DNA of 64,000 nucleotides, taken from Shewanella pealeana ATCC 700345 (lineage in GTDB: Bacteria > Pseudomonadota > Gammaproteobacteria > Enterobacterales > Shewanellaceae). The DNA lies in NCBI RefSeq assembly GCF_000018285.1, contig NC_009901.1, forward strand, positions 309,001 through 373,000. The letters run 5' to 3'. Numbering within the stretch: position 1 is the first letter of the stretch; the number at the start of each line of letters is the position of its first letter. The position numbers were made by a program, and so were the translations under genes. The notes below the pieces were generated by a model, which worked only from the letters and a program-made list of their open reading frames with translations, did no database searches and was not told the origin of the DNA. This document shows positions 27,532-37,386 of the stretch, one piece after another.

Positions 27532-28725
27532 CTATTTAACTTGCTGTAAAGGCGTTGGAAGTGTTGCTGGAGTACTCAGTGCTAAATAAATATCTTCAGC
27601 ACTGTTTTTAGCTAATAGGGGGCGTGAGACGTTGCGATTTTTAAGAATATGCACATATTGGCAGTCCGATAACAGCTGGGTGTAACCATCATGGCCCAGT
27701 AGGTAGTCACCGAACATGGTCTTATTGACGATATAGGCATCATCGGCGAGGTGAATGTAGTCGCAAATAAGCGTGTTGCTAACTAGGCTCCTGCCTTCCA
27801 CCTTGCAGTTTGCTCCGATAACCGTAGGGCCTATGATGGTGGCACCATCCTGCACTTCGCTGCCGCTGCTGATGATAACCGGCGGGGTGATTTTACATTT
27901 TGTGGTGTCGACACGAGTGTTGATGCCCACCCAGACTCCGGGAGAAACTTGAGTGCCGGGGATGGGATAGCCTTTAACATTACCGTTTAGAATGTCACTG
28001 GTGACTTCCCATACGTCTTTCACTTTGCCCACATCAAGCCATTGGAAGTCCATGTTTATTGCGTAAAGGTTAGCCTGTCTTTCCACAAGCAGTGGAAACA
28101 GATCGCTGCCAATATCAAATTCGACATCTTTAGGAATAAAGTCAAAAATTGCTGGTTCAAATATATAGATACCCGTGTTGATTCTATTTGAAAGAGCCTC
28201 ATCTTCGGCTGGTTTTTCTTGAAAGCTGGTGACTTGATTGTGTTTATCTGTGACCACTACGCCATATTTACTCACTTCAGAAGATGCGACTTCTCGAGTG
28301 ATGATAGTGGCGAGTCCACCATGGCTTTTGTGGTGTTCTATTGCTTGCTTGAGATCAAGATCGATCCACGCATCACCGCAAACGACCACGAAGGTTTCGT
28401 CAAAAAAGCCTGAAAAATCTTGTATTTTTCTCATGCCGCCAGCACTGCCTAGAGCTTGGCTGATGTATTCACCATTAACTTCTTTCGCTTCATAGGAATA
28501 GGAAAGCTGCACATTGAAATGGTGCCCATCTCCAAAATAACTTTCGATTATCTCGGCCAAGTGACTGGTATTAATGACTATTTTATCTATGCCATGTTTG
28601 GCAAACAATTGAATCATAGACTCCATAACGGGCTTACCTAGAATTGGTACCATTGGCTTTGGAATCGCATAAGAGATTGGTTTTATTCGAGTGCCTTTCC
28701 CTGCGGCGAGTATCATTCCTTTCAT
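27532..28725 (-). CDS. NDP-sugar pyrophosphorylase (nucleotidyltransferase)
   Basis: A 397-residue enzyme of the sugar-1-phosphate nucleotidyltransferase family. The signature MILAAGKGTRIKP and the activation Lys in IPKPMVPILGKP are at the N-terminus; CGDAWIDLDL holds the metal-binding Asp. From about residue 250 hexapeptide repeats indicate a left-handed beta-helix. It would make the activated sugar donor for the glycosyltransferases. The exact nucleotide and sugar cannot be read from sequence. Unusually, it lies between the STAS and the RsbW-like genes, which binds synthesis and regulation in one transcript. Confidence 0.85.
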   Translation of the reverse strand: MKGMILAAGKGTRIKPISYAIPKPMVPILGKPVMESMIQLFAKHGIDKIVINTSHLAEIIESYFGDGHHFNVQLSYSYEAKEVNGEYISQALGSAGGMRKIQDFSGFFDETFVVVCGDAWIDLDLKQAIEHHKSHGGLATIITREVASSEVSKYGVVVTDKHNQVTSFQEKPAEDEALSNRINTGIYIFEPAIFDFIPKDVEFDIGSDLFPLLVERQANLYAINMDFQWLDVGKVKDVWEVTSDILNGNVKGYPIPGTQVSPGVWVGINTRVDTTKCKITPPVIISSGSEVQDGATIIGPTVIGANCKVEGRSLVSNTLICDYIHLADDAYIVNKTMFGDYLLGHDGYTQLLSDCQYVHILKNRNVSRPLLAKNSAEDIYLALSTPATLPTPLQQVK

Positions 28726-28738
28726 TCGATATGCCTCT

Positions 28739-29071
28739 TTACGCTGTAGTAGTCAGTGCAGCTTCTATTGTGGGGTGACTTAGGATGAGCTTATCCATGC
28801 GAGTCAGTTTTAATAGATCGACAATGGGCTTTTGTGGGTTGACTATGCTGATTTTAGTATTACGAAGCATTTTATAGGCCCCCATCACCGCGCCAAGCCC
28901 GCTGCTATCCATAAAGCGAACGGCACTTAAATCGAGTACTAGGTGCTCTCGAATGTTGCCTTTGATCTTTTCAAGTTCCTCGCGAAAAGACGGGGCTAGC
29001 CTCGCATCAAATCGAGCTTCATTGACTTGAATAACGGTATACTGACCCTTTTCAATTATTTCAAATTGCAT
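28739..29071 (-). CDS. STAS-domain anti-sigma factor antagonist
   Basis: A 110-residue single STAS domain. LDLSAVRFMDSSGLGAVMG carries the conserved phospho-Ser motif (Asp-Ser-Ser-Gly). In partner switches the unphosphorylated form binds the RsbW-type kinase and frees its target. AGGA lies before the ATG. It is 14 bases after the PP2C gene, the expected phosphatase. Confidence 0.9.
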   Translation of the reverse strand: MQFEIIEKGQYTVIQVNEARFDARLAPSFREELEKIKGNIREHLVLDLSAVRFMDSSGLGAVMGAYKMLRNTKISIVNPQKPIVDLLKLTRMDKLILSHPTIEAALTTTA

Positions 29072-29085
29072 GATATTTCCTTTTT

Positions 29086-30288
29086 TTAATTACCTTTCCA
29101 TTCAAAGGCTAATAAACTCACGTCGTCATCAAATTGCTCTATACCGCACCAGTCTTTAACTGCATTTACTATGGTTTCAGTTTGTGATTTTGTAGGGTGA
29201 GAAGCCAACTCTTGCACCAGGCTTTTTAAGCCTTGTTCGGAGTATTGCTCTTTGCTAGCTGACTCTGCTTCGGTGATGCCGTCTGAATACAGTAAGATGC
29301 GGTCGCCTTGTTCGAGCTGAACCAGTTCGGTTTGATAACTGGCAAAGTCGAACATGCCTGCCACAAAGCTGTCCTGCTCGATAAAATGCGCCGTTTGTGA
29401 TTGCGTTTGTAGCCAGATCATTGGTGGATGTCCGGCACTGGCGTAGCTTAAGAGGCCGCTCTTAATATTTAACACCGCATAAACCATAGTGAAATACAGA
29501 TTGTTATTGTCTTGGCTCAAATAGCTTTGATTGAGCCTTGCCAGCACTTCACTTGGATCTCTCAGCATATAAAATGGATCGGTGTCTTTCTTCCCCTTCA
29601 CATGTGAATGGGTTCCAGAGTTGGAGCTAATGCTTTGCTGAATAGCGAATGACATCAGTGCAGAGGCAACCCCATGACCGGCGACGTCAAATAGATAAAT
29701 GGCAACATGCTCTTCATCTAGTTGCATGCATCCCAGCATATCGCCGCCTATTTGTGCGCTGGGAATATGAGTGTAATGTAGCTCGACTCCTAGAAACTCA
29801 GTCTGACTTGGTAGCATACGGCGGATAAGGGCGTTAGCTGAGTCTAGATCTTGGCGGATTGTGGCATAAGCGCGATCGAGTTCGATGTTTTTGGACATCA
29901 ACTGATTATGCAATTCTAGGCTTCTAAAGCCTGCTTTAAGGCGAGCATCGAGTTCATTGATGTTGGTTTCTTTGGCGACAAAGTCATCGGCTCCGGCATT
30001 AATACCTTCAACAATCGACTCCTCGTCATCGCGCCCTGATAGCAAAACAAAGAAGATGTAGCGGCCATAGTCGGAGGATTTTAAGTGATAACAGAGCTCG
30101 ATGCCGTTTAACTTCGGCATCATCCAATCACTGAGGACTAATTGGATTGAGGGATGTTTTTCAAGTTGGGCAATGGCGTCAACTCCATCAAATGCGGTAA
30201 CGACTTGATAGCCTCTTGAAGACAGCATTTTAGTCATCAAGAGTTGCATGACCTTGTTATCTTCAACGAGTAGGATTTCTTTGCCCAA
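29086..30288 (-). CDS. response regulator with PP2C (RsbU/SpoIIE) phosphatase output
   Basis: A 400-residue protein: receiver (ILLVEDN, LSDWMMPKLNG, LLSGRD, VAKE) at residues 1-125, a coiled linker, then a PP2C/SpoIIE domain with LFDVAGHGVASAL, YSDGITEAES and FDDDVSLLAF; metal-binding Asp residues are present. The start is TTG 30286-30288, with GGAGG eight bases before it. The frame runs on to 30393, but that upper part has no ribosome site and lies before the receiver fold. It resembles P. aeruginosa HsbR and S. oneidensis CrsR, but lacks the kinase domain that those carry; here the kinase is separate (27076-27519). It is the first gene of the locus. Confidence 0.88.
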   Translation of the reverse strand: MGKEILLVEDNKVMQLLMTKMLSSRGYQVVTAFDGVDAIAQLEKHPSIQLVLSDWMMPKLNGIELCYHLKSSDYGRYIFFVLLSGRDDEESIVEGINAGADDFVAKETNINELDARLKAGFRSLELHNQLMSKNIELDRAYATIRQDLDSANALIRRMLPSQTEFLGVELHYTHIPSAQIGGDMLGCMQLDEEHVAIYLFDVAGHGVASALMSFAIQQSISSNSGTHSHVKGKKDTDPFYMLRDPSEVLARLNQSYLSQDNNNLYFTMVYAVLNIKSGLLSYASAGHPPMIWLQTQSQTAHFIEQDSFVAGMFDFASYQTELVQLEQGDRILLYSDGITEAESASKEQYSEQGLKSLVQELASHPTKSQTETIVNAVKDWCGIEQFDDDVSLLAFEWKGN

Positions 30289-30498
30289 ACTTTCAGCCTC
30301 CGTGCCGTAGCTTATTACCGAGCGAAAAACGCTAGGATTTTTAATAAGTCCTTTTACTTTCAGAAGTCTAGTAGTGATTTTAGAATACGACAAGGGAGGG
30401 TAATGATTTGCAGTTGAAATTATCTCATTACGCGGAATAACTTGTTTATATTTAGCGGCTTCAGCTCTATTGATGTCGCTATCGAAGCAGTGCTATAT

Positions 30499-30528
30499 AA
30501 CTATAAGATTTAGCTAAATCTTATAGTT
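30499..30528. terminator. perfect palindrome at the ygbA stop codon
   Basis: AACTATAAGATTTAG and its exact complement form a 30-base perfect inverted repeat. It spans the last codon and stop of the YgbA-type gene. On the plus strand it is followed by TTTTT; on the minus strand only by TTATATAG. It probably ends the ygbA transcript, although its better T-run faces the other way. Confidence 0.5.
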
Positions 30529-30913
30529 TTTCGAGTTTGATTCGTTGATGACGATTGGAGCTTTCTGCCGGTGGTTTGCCTGGCGCGGGATTACGTTCAG
30601 ACATTAAGTGTCTCACTGCCATGATTGGATGTGGCAATAGCATTCTAGGGCCTGCGAAAATCATTATCTCGCGCGCCTTAGTTTTCATGTGGGGCTTATA
30701 ACAATGCACTGGGCACTTGTTACAGGTTGGCTTGTCTTGGCCATAAGGACATCTGTCTAAGCGAGTATGAGCGTATTCGATAAAGCTTTCACACTCTTCG
30801 CAAGGATGAGAAGCTGAGTCTTTATGGTGTGCCTTGCAGTAGATCTTCACCATAGCAGAAATCGTTTCAAACTCTCTTAGAAGCTTGCCACTGAGTAGTT
30901 GTTCAAATGCCAT
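30521..30913 (-). CDS. ygbA: YgbA-type protein (nitrous oxide-stimulated promoter family)
   Basis: A 130-residue cytosolic protein of the YgbA_NO family. Four to six Cys in CEECESF, CPYG, CNKCPVHCYKPHMK suggest metal or iron-sulphur binding; the last block is the family's strongest signature. E. coli ygbA is under NsrR control and is linked to recovery from nitric oxide, so a role in nitrosative stress is likely. NsrR-like half sites lie at 30995-31034. The gene is monocistronic and separate from the polysaccharide locus. Confidence 0.85.
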   Translation of the reverse strand: MAFEQLLSGKLLREFETISAMVKIYCKAHHKDSASHPCEECESFIEYAHTRLDRCPYGQDKPTCNKCPVHCYKPHMKTKAREIMIFAGPRMLLPHPIMAVRHLMSERNPAPGKPPAESSNRHQRIKLEKL

Positions 30914-30994
30914 GGGATACCTTAGTAAGCTACTTGGTTATTAATATAATAAGAGGCTTAGCTTTAGCTGACAAAATATAAGCGTGAAACTTTG

Positions 30995-31034
30995 AAGATG
31001 TGCACAAAATGACGCTTTAAGCCTAATGCATCTT
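30995..31034. promoter_or_regulatory. two inverted NsrR-like half sites upstream of ygbA
   Basis: AAGATGTGCA (30995-31004) and AATGCATCTT (31025-31034) are inverted copies resembling the AAGATGCA half of NsrR operators. The full site normally places them edge to edge; here 20 bases separate them. They lie 80-120 bp upstream of the ygbA start. Confidence 0.35.
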
Positions 31035-31441
31035 GTGTGGATAGACGTGATTCAAGTTTATGTTTTTTAAAAGTGAAACTAACGACAAATATATAAAATT
31101 ACACTTGTCAGATTGATTCTCGCTGGCTTAAAATCCGCCGCTGATTTTTATGATGGAAGATTATCGAGGGAGCGTTTTCCTGTCGATATGTCTGGATTGT
31201 ATAGCCTTGAAACGTACTGCATGGAAGTGAGTTAGCCCCTCCTACACGCCCCACATAAGCGTCAACTATTACTAAAATATTTATTAAATTAACTTCCAAT
31301 GCACCTTCCATAAGCGCATGTAAGCCAAAATACACGCAAAAATTCACTCTAATCAGGAATATTGCGGGTCATTTCATTGGTTACTGCTGTGCTTAATTAG
31401 GCTTTATAGCAGATAGATACGTGATACCACTTGTAAAAATA
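31035..31441. other. long intergenic region before the TonB receptor gene
   Basis: About 400 bases with no credible gene. A 79-codon frame on the minus strand (31108-31347) lacks a ribosome site and family resemblance. I find no clear promoter, Fur box or terminator. The length and AT-rich stretches (for example around 31270-31290) suggest regulatory DNA for the receptor gene, but no single site can be supported. Confidence 0.4.
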
Positions 31442-34084
31442 ATGATGGATATTAATAAGAAAGCCTTTTTGAAGATAACGGGCATAGGCCGAGCTGTTTT
31501 TAAGAAAAGCTTAATGACAATCAGTATCTTGCTATTGAACTTGGTGGTGCCCGCTTTTGCTACGCCTGAGTTGGATGATGAAGTGATTACCGAGCGATCA
31601 ATTGAAAGAATTGAAGTGCGTGGGATCCGAACCTCGATGAAGGACTCCATTAATAGCAAACGATTCTCGGATGCTGTGGTCGATGCGGTTACAGCTGAAG
31701 ATATAGGTAAGTTCCCAGACAGCGATGTTGGCGAGTCACTCGGACGCATTCCCGGGGTTGCGGTTAACCGTCAATTTGGTCAAGGTCAGCAGGTTTCTAT
31801 TCGAGGTGCATCCAATCAGCTAACCAGTACCTTGTTAAATGGGCACTCGGTCGCATCTACCGGTTGGTTTGATCAGCAAACAACTGACCGTAGCTTTAAC
31901 TACTCACTACTGCCACCCGAAATGGTGGGGGATATTGAGGTTTATAAATCTTCACAAGCCGATATTACCGAAGGTGGGGTGGGTGGAACCGTTATTATTA
32001 ATACCCGTAAACCATTCGAGTTAGATGCCAACTCACTTTTTTTCAGTCATAAGCAAGACTATGGCAGCGTCTCAGAGGAGATTGACCCTGAGTTTTCGGG
32101 ATTATATAGCTGGAAAAATAGTGCAGAAAGTGTCGGTATCCTACTTGCTGTTGCCGATGGCAAGACGCACTACCAGCGAAATGGTATTGAATCAAACATA
32201 GGTTGGGGGGATATCGTACCAACGACATTCGAGCAACAGCGCGAGCGCACGGCGATTAACGCTGTTTTGCAATATCGCCCAACAGATAATGTAGAGCTTG
32301 GCTTCAATATGATGCATCTCGATATGCAAGCAAACAATGCCAACACTTCGCTGTTTCTTATGTTCCCTGATGATAAGGAAGCAGCCTGTGAACAAAGGAA
32401 CCAAGCGGGTACTTGCATCTTCTACCGTCGTGACGCTAATGATGCTAATCCTGGGTGGGCGCAAACATGGGTACGCGAAGCCAGTATGGATTCAAAGACC
32501 TTTGATTTAGATTTTACTTACGAAGCGGATAACTACACCTTAGAGGGGCTAGTGGGTAACACTAAGTCTGAAGGGGGCACCAATACGACCGCTAACTACG
32601 GTGCCTGGTTAGGTCAAGCGCGTGATTTTGCAGGTACTTACGATGCCACCGGCGATGTGATCGACATTGACATTGCCAACCCGTCATTTGGGGTTGAAGA
32701 CTTCAATGGTCCTCTTGCACCTGAAGCTTGGTCTCTGCGTAAACAACCTAATTCAGATGAAGAAACATATATTAAGTTTGATATTGATTTTCCAGTCGAC
32801 TACGGCTTCATCACGGCAATAAAAACAGGTGTCAGCTGGGCAAATCATGACGTTAAACAGGAGTCTTTCGAGGGGATAGCAAGCCCCAATGTCATCGCTA
32901 AAGATGCATCAGCCTATTACTCGGGGAGCGTTTCATCTGGTGGTGGATTTACTCTACCAAAACCTATTCTTGATGCCATGTTAAATGATGCCAAGGCCGC
33001 GATAACGCATTTTGATCGCGACGGCCAAGTCTATAAATCTGGTTACGGTACGATTAATGAAGAAAACTTAGCCTTGTATCTTATGGCTAACTTCGCGTCT
33101 GAGCGTATTAGAGGTAATGTCGGGCTGCGCTTTATATCAACTGATGCTGAGTCTGATTTTTACCAGCTTAAACCCGATGGTTCTTACGCCGATGAGTTGA
33201 GCACCTTAACAGCAAGTTATAGCGATTTATTACCTAGTATCAACCTTGCATTTGATCTTGCTCCAGATATCATCATTCGTGCTTCGGCATCTAAGGTCAT
33301 TTCTCGTCCCAATTACGATGATATGTTTTCTGCCTCTGCACTTTCAGGTTACGCCGATGGCATTCCAGATAACGAGGTGCTTGATAGGGGGAATATTGCA
33401 CTGACCCCATTTAAGGCCACTCAAGCGGATCTTGGTATTGAGTGGTATTTCGCTGCAGAAGGTTTGCTCTCTGCGACTTACTTTATTAAAGATATCGGCT
33501 CCTTCATCACTTCTGAGCAATTATTGGATCAAAGTATAGGTATTATCGATCCTGACTCCGGTGAGGATAGCTGGACAGTATCGACCAAGAAAAATGGTTC
33601 GGGTGGTCAGATCCAAGGGCTTGAGCTACAGCTACAGAACGGCTTCGAAAATGGCCTAGGTTACGCTGTAAATTATACCTTTGCCGACTCAAACGCCCCT
33701 GCTGGTCATTACCCAGATCAAGTCAGCGTATTTTCCGACTCATCTAAACATACGGTGAACTTAGTTGGTTACTATGAAATGGATAGCTTCTCTGCTCGTC
33801 TTGCCTACAATTGGCGCAGCGAATACATGATCCGCGAATTGCCCGGCTACTATGGTAATCGTGAGCATCAAGCTTACGGCACGGTCGACTTAAGCAGTCG
33901 CTACAACATCACTGAACATCTCGCTATTTCTTTCGAGGTGGTGAACTTATTGGCAGAAGACAGTATTCAGCTGGGTGTCGCAGCTGATTCAGCAGAAGTG
34001 AAACCGGAGCTGCAGAATAACTACCCAGTATTTAGTGCTGAAGGTGAGGCGCGTTATAAACTCGGTATTACAGTCCGATTTTAA
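31442..34084 (+). CDS. TonB-dependent outer-membrane receptor
   Basis: An 880-residue receptor. A signal peptide ends VVPAFA near residue 42. A plug domain starts with IERIEVRGIRTSMKDSI and contains FPDSDVGESLGRIPGV and VSIRGASNQLTSTLLNG; the barrel follows and ends YKLGITVRF. The plug style (long, with DSINSKR and ALVEDIGKF-like blocks) is that of receptors that take up carbohydrates in marine gammaproteobacteria, rather than siderophores; the substrate is unknown. The start is uncertain: GTG 31421, ATG 31442 and ATG 31445 are in frame and none has a good ribosome site. The EIIC-EAL gene follows after 105 bp in the same direction. Confidence 0.88.
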   Translation: MMDINKKAFLKITGIGRAVFKKSLMTISILLLNLVVPAFATPELDDEVITERSIERIEVRGIRTSMKDSINSKRFSDAVVDAVTAEDIGKFPDSDVGESLGRIPGVAVNRQFGQGQQVSIRGASNQLTSTLLNGHSVASTGWFDQQTTDRSFNYSLLPPEMVGDIEVYKSSQADITEGGVGGTVIINTRKPFELDANSLFFSHKQDYGSVSEEIDPEFSGLYSWKNSAESVGILLAVADGKTHYQRNGIESNIGWGDIVPTTFEQQRERTAINAVLQYRPTDNVELGFNMMHLDMQANNANTSLFLMFPDDKEAACEQRNQAGTCIFYRRDANDANPGWAQTWVREASMDSKTFDLDFTYEADNYTLEGLVGNTKSEGGTNTTANYGAWLGQARDFAGTYDATGDVIDIDIANPSFGVEDFNGPLAPEAWSLRKQPNSDEETYIKFDIDFPVDYGFITAIKTGVSWANHDVKQESFEGIASPNVIAKDASAYYSGSVSSGGGFTLPKPILDAMLNDAKAAITHFDRDGQVYKSGYGTINEENLALYLMANFASERIRGNVGLRFISTDAESDFYQLKPDGSYADELSTLTASYSDLLPSINLAFDLAPDIIIRASASKVISRPNYDDMFSASALSGYADGIPDNEVLDRGNIALTPFKATQADLGIEWYFAAEGLLSATYFIKDIGSFITSEQLLDQSIGIIDPDSGEDSWTVSTKKNGSGGQIQGLELQLQNGFENGLGYAVNYTFADSNAPAGHYPDQVSVFSDSSKHTVNLVGYYEMDSFSARLAYNWRSEYMIRELPGYYGNREHQAYGTVDLSSRYNITEHLAISFEVVNLLAEDSIQLGVAADSAEVKPELQNNYPVFSAEGEARYKLGITVRF

Positions 34085-34189
34085 TATTCCGTGATGTGTA
34101 ATCCGTCATTTTAGTTGATGAAAATAATTGCAATATTTTCAAATGAAATACCCTACGCAACTTTTGCGGAGCCTCTAAGGTTTTAAATC

Positions 34190-36226
34190 ATGACGTTACG
34201 CTATATCTCTTCTAGAGTGTTAAATTGGAGTAAGGAGTCTAAGCTCTACTTATCAGACCTTGCAGCCATTGCCTTATTGTTGCTGCCGATAACGTTAGCA
34301 AGCTCGTTAGCTATGTTGCTAGGGCATGCATTTAGAGTACTTGAAATAGCGAATGTCTCAGAGTTGCTTTTCTATGTCTCAGATATATTGATTAACCTAT
34401 ATCCAACGACATTCTGTGTTGTGGCCAGTTATTACCTCTCACAAAAAACCAATGCCTCTAGTGCCATTTTTATTATCTATGCATTAGTGCTGTTTTATAT
34501 TCTCTCCATAGGAAACCAAGACTTCTTGACGAGTCATACATTGCCAAATAATCCACTGCTGGCCTTATTAAGTGCAATTGTGACCTACTTATATTACTTC
34601 TACTTTCCTGTTCGTCTTTTGGACCCTAACTCATTTGATTTTGCGTCTAGATTAATAAAGTATATTTTCCATATTTTCTGTTTTTCAATCTTTGCATTGT
34701 TACTTTCACAGCTCGTTATATTCAGCGGTTCCTACCTCGAAAATCTTGTTGCATCAGTTGGACTCGATCCGCTCACTTTCGTGGGAGGCTTGATATATCA
34801 AACCTTGCTTGGGATCTTGGGCGCCGTTGGCATAAACGGACACAACATGCTGTTTGTTATCAAACAGCAAATCTATGCCGATACGCTAACGAATATTGAG
34901 GCCTGGCGCGCCGGAGAAGCTTCAATCAATATTATTAGCCAAGGCTTCTATGACGCATTTCTGTCTATGGGGGGCTCGGGTAACTGCATAAGCCTGTTGC
35001 TGTGTGTGCTTATTTTTAGCCGAAATTATAACCACAGTATGCTGGCAATTGTCGCAATACCTATGGTCATATTTAATATCAATGAAGTGTTATTATTTGG
35101 CCTGCCGATCCTGTTTAATCCGGTTATGATCATCCCGTTTATCTTGGTGCCACTGGCCAGCTTCGTAATCGTTTATGCCTGTATTGCGCTAGGTGTCGTA
35201 TCACCGGTAGTGAGTATCGTGAACTGGCTGACGCCGCCCATTTTCAGTGGTTACTTCGCGATGGGAGAGCAGCTGGATGGGGCGCTTTTGCAAATTGTAG
35301 TCATTACTGTTGGCGTGTTTATCTATCGGCCTTTCTATCTTGCGTATGTTGGTAAGCACTTGGTGTCGCTTGCTCCCAATACTCGATACGCCGCGGCCGA
35401 AAGTTCGATTTTTAATCATGTGCTACGAAGTGTAAGAAATTCGACCAATGATAATTTTACCCAATCATCGGCTCAAAAAAGGATGGCGCAGATTTTAAGA
35501 CACGGAAATCTGGTCATGTTTTACCAAAAAATTCAGTCAATAAAGAATAAAGAGCAATACAGTTATGAAGCACTGCTTCGCTATGTTGATGATAAGGGAA
35601 AGTTATGCTCGCCAGAATTTATTCTAGATTTCCAACTGCTTGAAGCTATGCCAATGCTGGATAAGTTGGTAATTGAGCTAGTATTAAGTGATATGCAGAA
35701 AATGAATTTGCCTCTAGGAGGACGTGTTGCCATTAACATATCTGTGGCGTCCATCGAGCAAGCGGATTTCGTCGAGCACTTACTGACACGGCTTGAGCAT
35801 TATTGTATTTCTCCGTCAAAGGTAGAAATTGAAATAACAGAAGAAGCCATGCTCAATGACAAAGTCTACTTAACTCAGGTAATGAAAGACCTTCAGCAAA
35901 AAAATATTGCCATCTCTATGGATGATTTTGGCTCTGGCTACGCCTCATTTCCACATTTGCTGCAGTATCCATTTGATAAAGTCAAAATAGACAGATCATT
36001 GTTGTTAGATGCGCAATCGATCAAAGGCAGAGAAATCTATAAATTGGTGGCTAAGTTAGGCGAAATCGCTAATTGTAAAATCGTTGCCGAGGGTGTAGAA
36101 ACAAAGCAAGAGTATGAATTTGTAGAAAATTGTGGCGTCGACTTTGTTCAAGGTTATTACTTAGCGAGGCCTTTACCGCTTGCAAGCCTGTCCAGTGAAA
36201 ATGTGGCTGACAGGTTAATATCTTAG
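34190..36226 (+). CDS. fusion of a PTS EIIC-type membrane domain and an EAL phosphodiesterase
   Basis: A 678-residue protein. Residues 15-400 form about ten helices with features of cellobiose/lactose-type EIIC (GINGHNMLF, FLSMGGSGNCISLLL, INEVLLFGLPILFNP). Residues 425-675 are an EAL domain with all metal and catalytic motifs: E460 in YEALLRY, INISVAS, EIEITEE, MDDFGSGYASF, VKIDRS, AEGVET and QGYYLARPLP. No EIIA or EIIB part is present, so sugar transport by phosphorylation is doubtful. I infer a sugar-sensing domain that controls c-di-GMP breakdown. AAGG lies nine bases before the ATG. It follows the TonB receptor, which may bring the ligand to the periplasm. Confidence 0.85.
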   Translation: MTLRYISSRVLNWSKESKLYLSDLAAIALLLLPITLASSLAMLLGHAFRVLEIANVSELLFYVSDILINLYPTTFCVVASYYLSQKTNASSAIFIIYALVLFYILSIGNQDFLTSHTLPNNPLLALLSAIVTYLYYFYFPVRLLDPNSFDFASRLIKYIFHIFCFSIFALLLSQLVIFSGSYLENLVASVGLDPLTFVGGLIYQTLLGILGAVGINGHNMLFVIKQQIYADTLTNIEAWRAGEASINIISQGFYDAFLSMGGSGNCISLLLCVLIFSRNYNHSMLAIVAIPMVIFNINEVLLFGLPILFNPVMIIPFILVPLASFVIVYACIALGVVSPVVSIVNWLTPPIFSGYFAMGEQLDGALLQIVVITVGVFIYRPFYLAYVGKHLVSLAPNTRYAAAESSIFNHVLRSVRNSTNDNFTQSSAQKRMAQILRHGNLVMFYQKIQSIKNKEQYSYEALLRYVDDKGKLCSPEFILDFQLLEAMPMLDKLVIELVLSDMQKMNLPLGGRVAINISVASIEQADFVEHLLTRLEHYCISPSKVEIEITEEAMLNDKVYLTQVMKDLQQKNIAISMDDFGSGYASFPHLLQYPFDKVKIDRSLLLDAQSIKGREIYKLVAKLGEIANCKIVAEGVETKQEYEFVENCGVDFVQGYYLARPLPLASLSSENVADRLIS

Positions 36227-36406
36227 TTTATTTATGCTTTGTAACACTCAAAAAAACGATTATTTTTGATACCCGATAAAAAAAGAGATATAAATAGTTG
36301 ATTTTAAGAGAGAGAATGCATTACTAATAATGTTTAAATTTTGCACATTTTAGCTGTGTGATAGTATGTATTAAATGTGTTCGCGGCTAACCCATGGTGG
36401 AAGACA

Positions 36407-37249
<843 letters not shown>

Positions 37250-37305
37250 CCGCTAAAAACAATTAATCACTAACCAAGCGGTGTAGAATAAGCGTATTGG
37301 TTAGC

Positions 37306-37345
37306 AAAGGCGAACTCCTGACTTGCATTGGGACTTCGCCTTTTT
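37306..37345 (+). terminator. intrinsic terminator after the Pro-Glu protein gene
   Basis: AAAGGCGAA (37306-37314) pairs with TTCGCCTTT (37335-37343), followed by TTATTTATT. The 20-base loop is long, but the GC core and T-run are clear. Confidence 0.65.
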
Positions 37346-37386
37346 ATTTATTAAGCTGGCTTAGAATTAGCTAGAGGAGAGCTTGT

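Noticed and set aside
31108..31347. 79-codon minus-strand frame in the long gap before the TonB receptor
   Set aside because: No ribosome site, no signal or domain, and atypical composition. I treat the region as non-coding.
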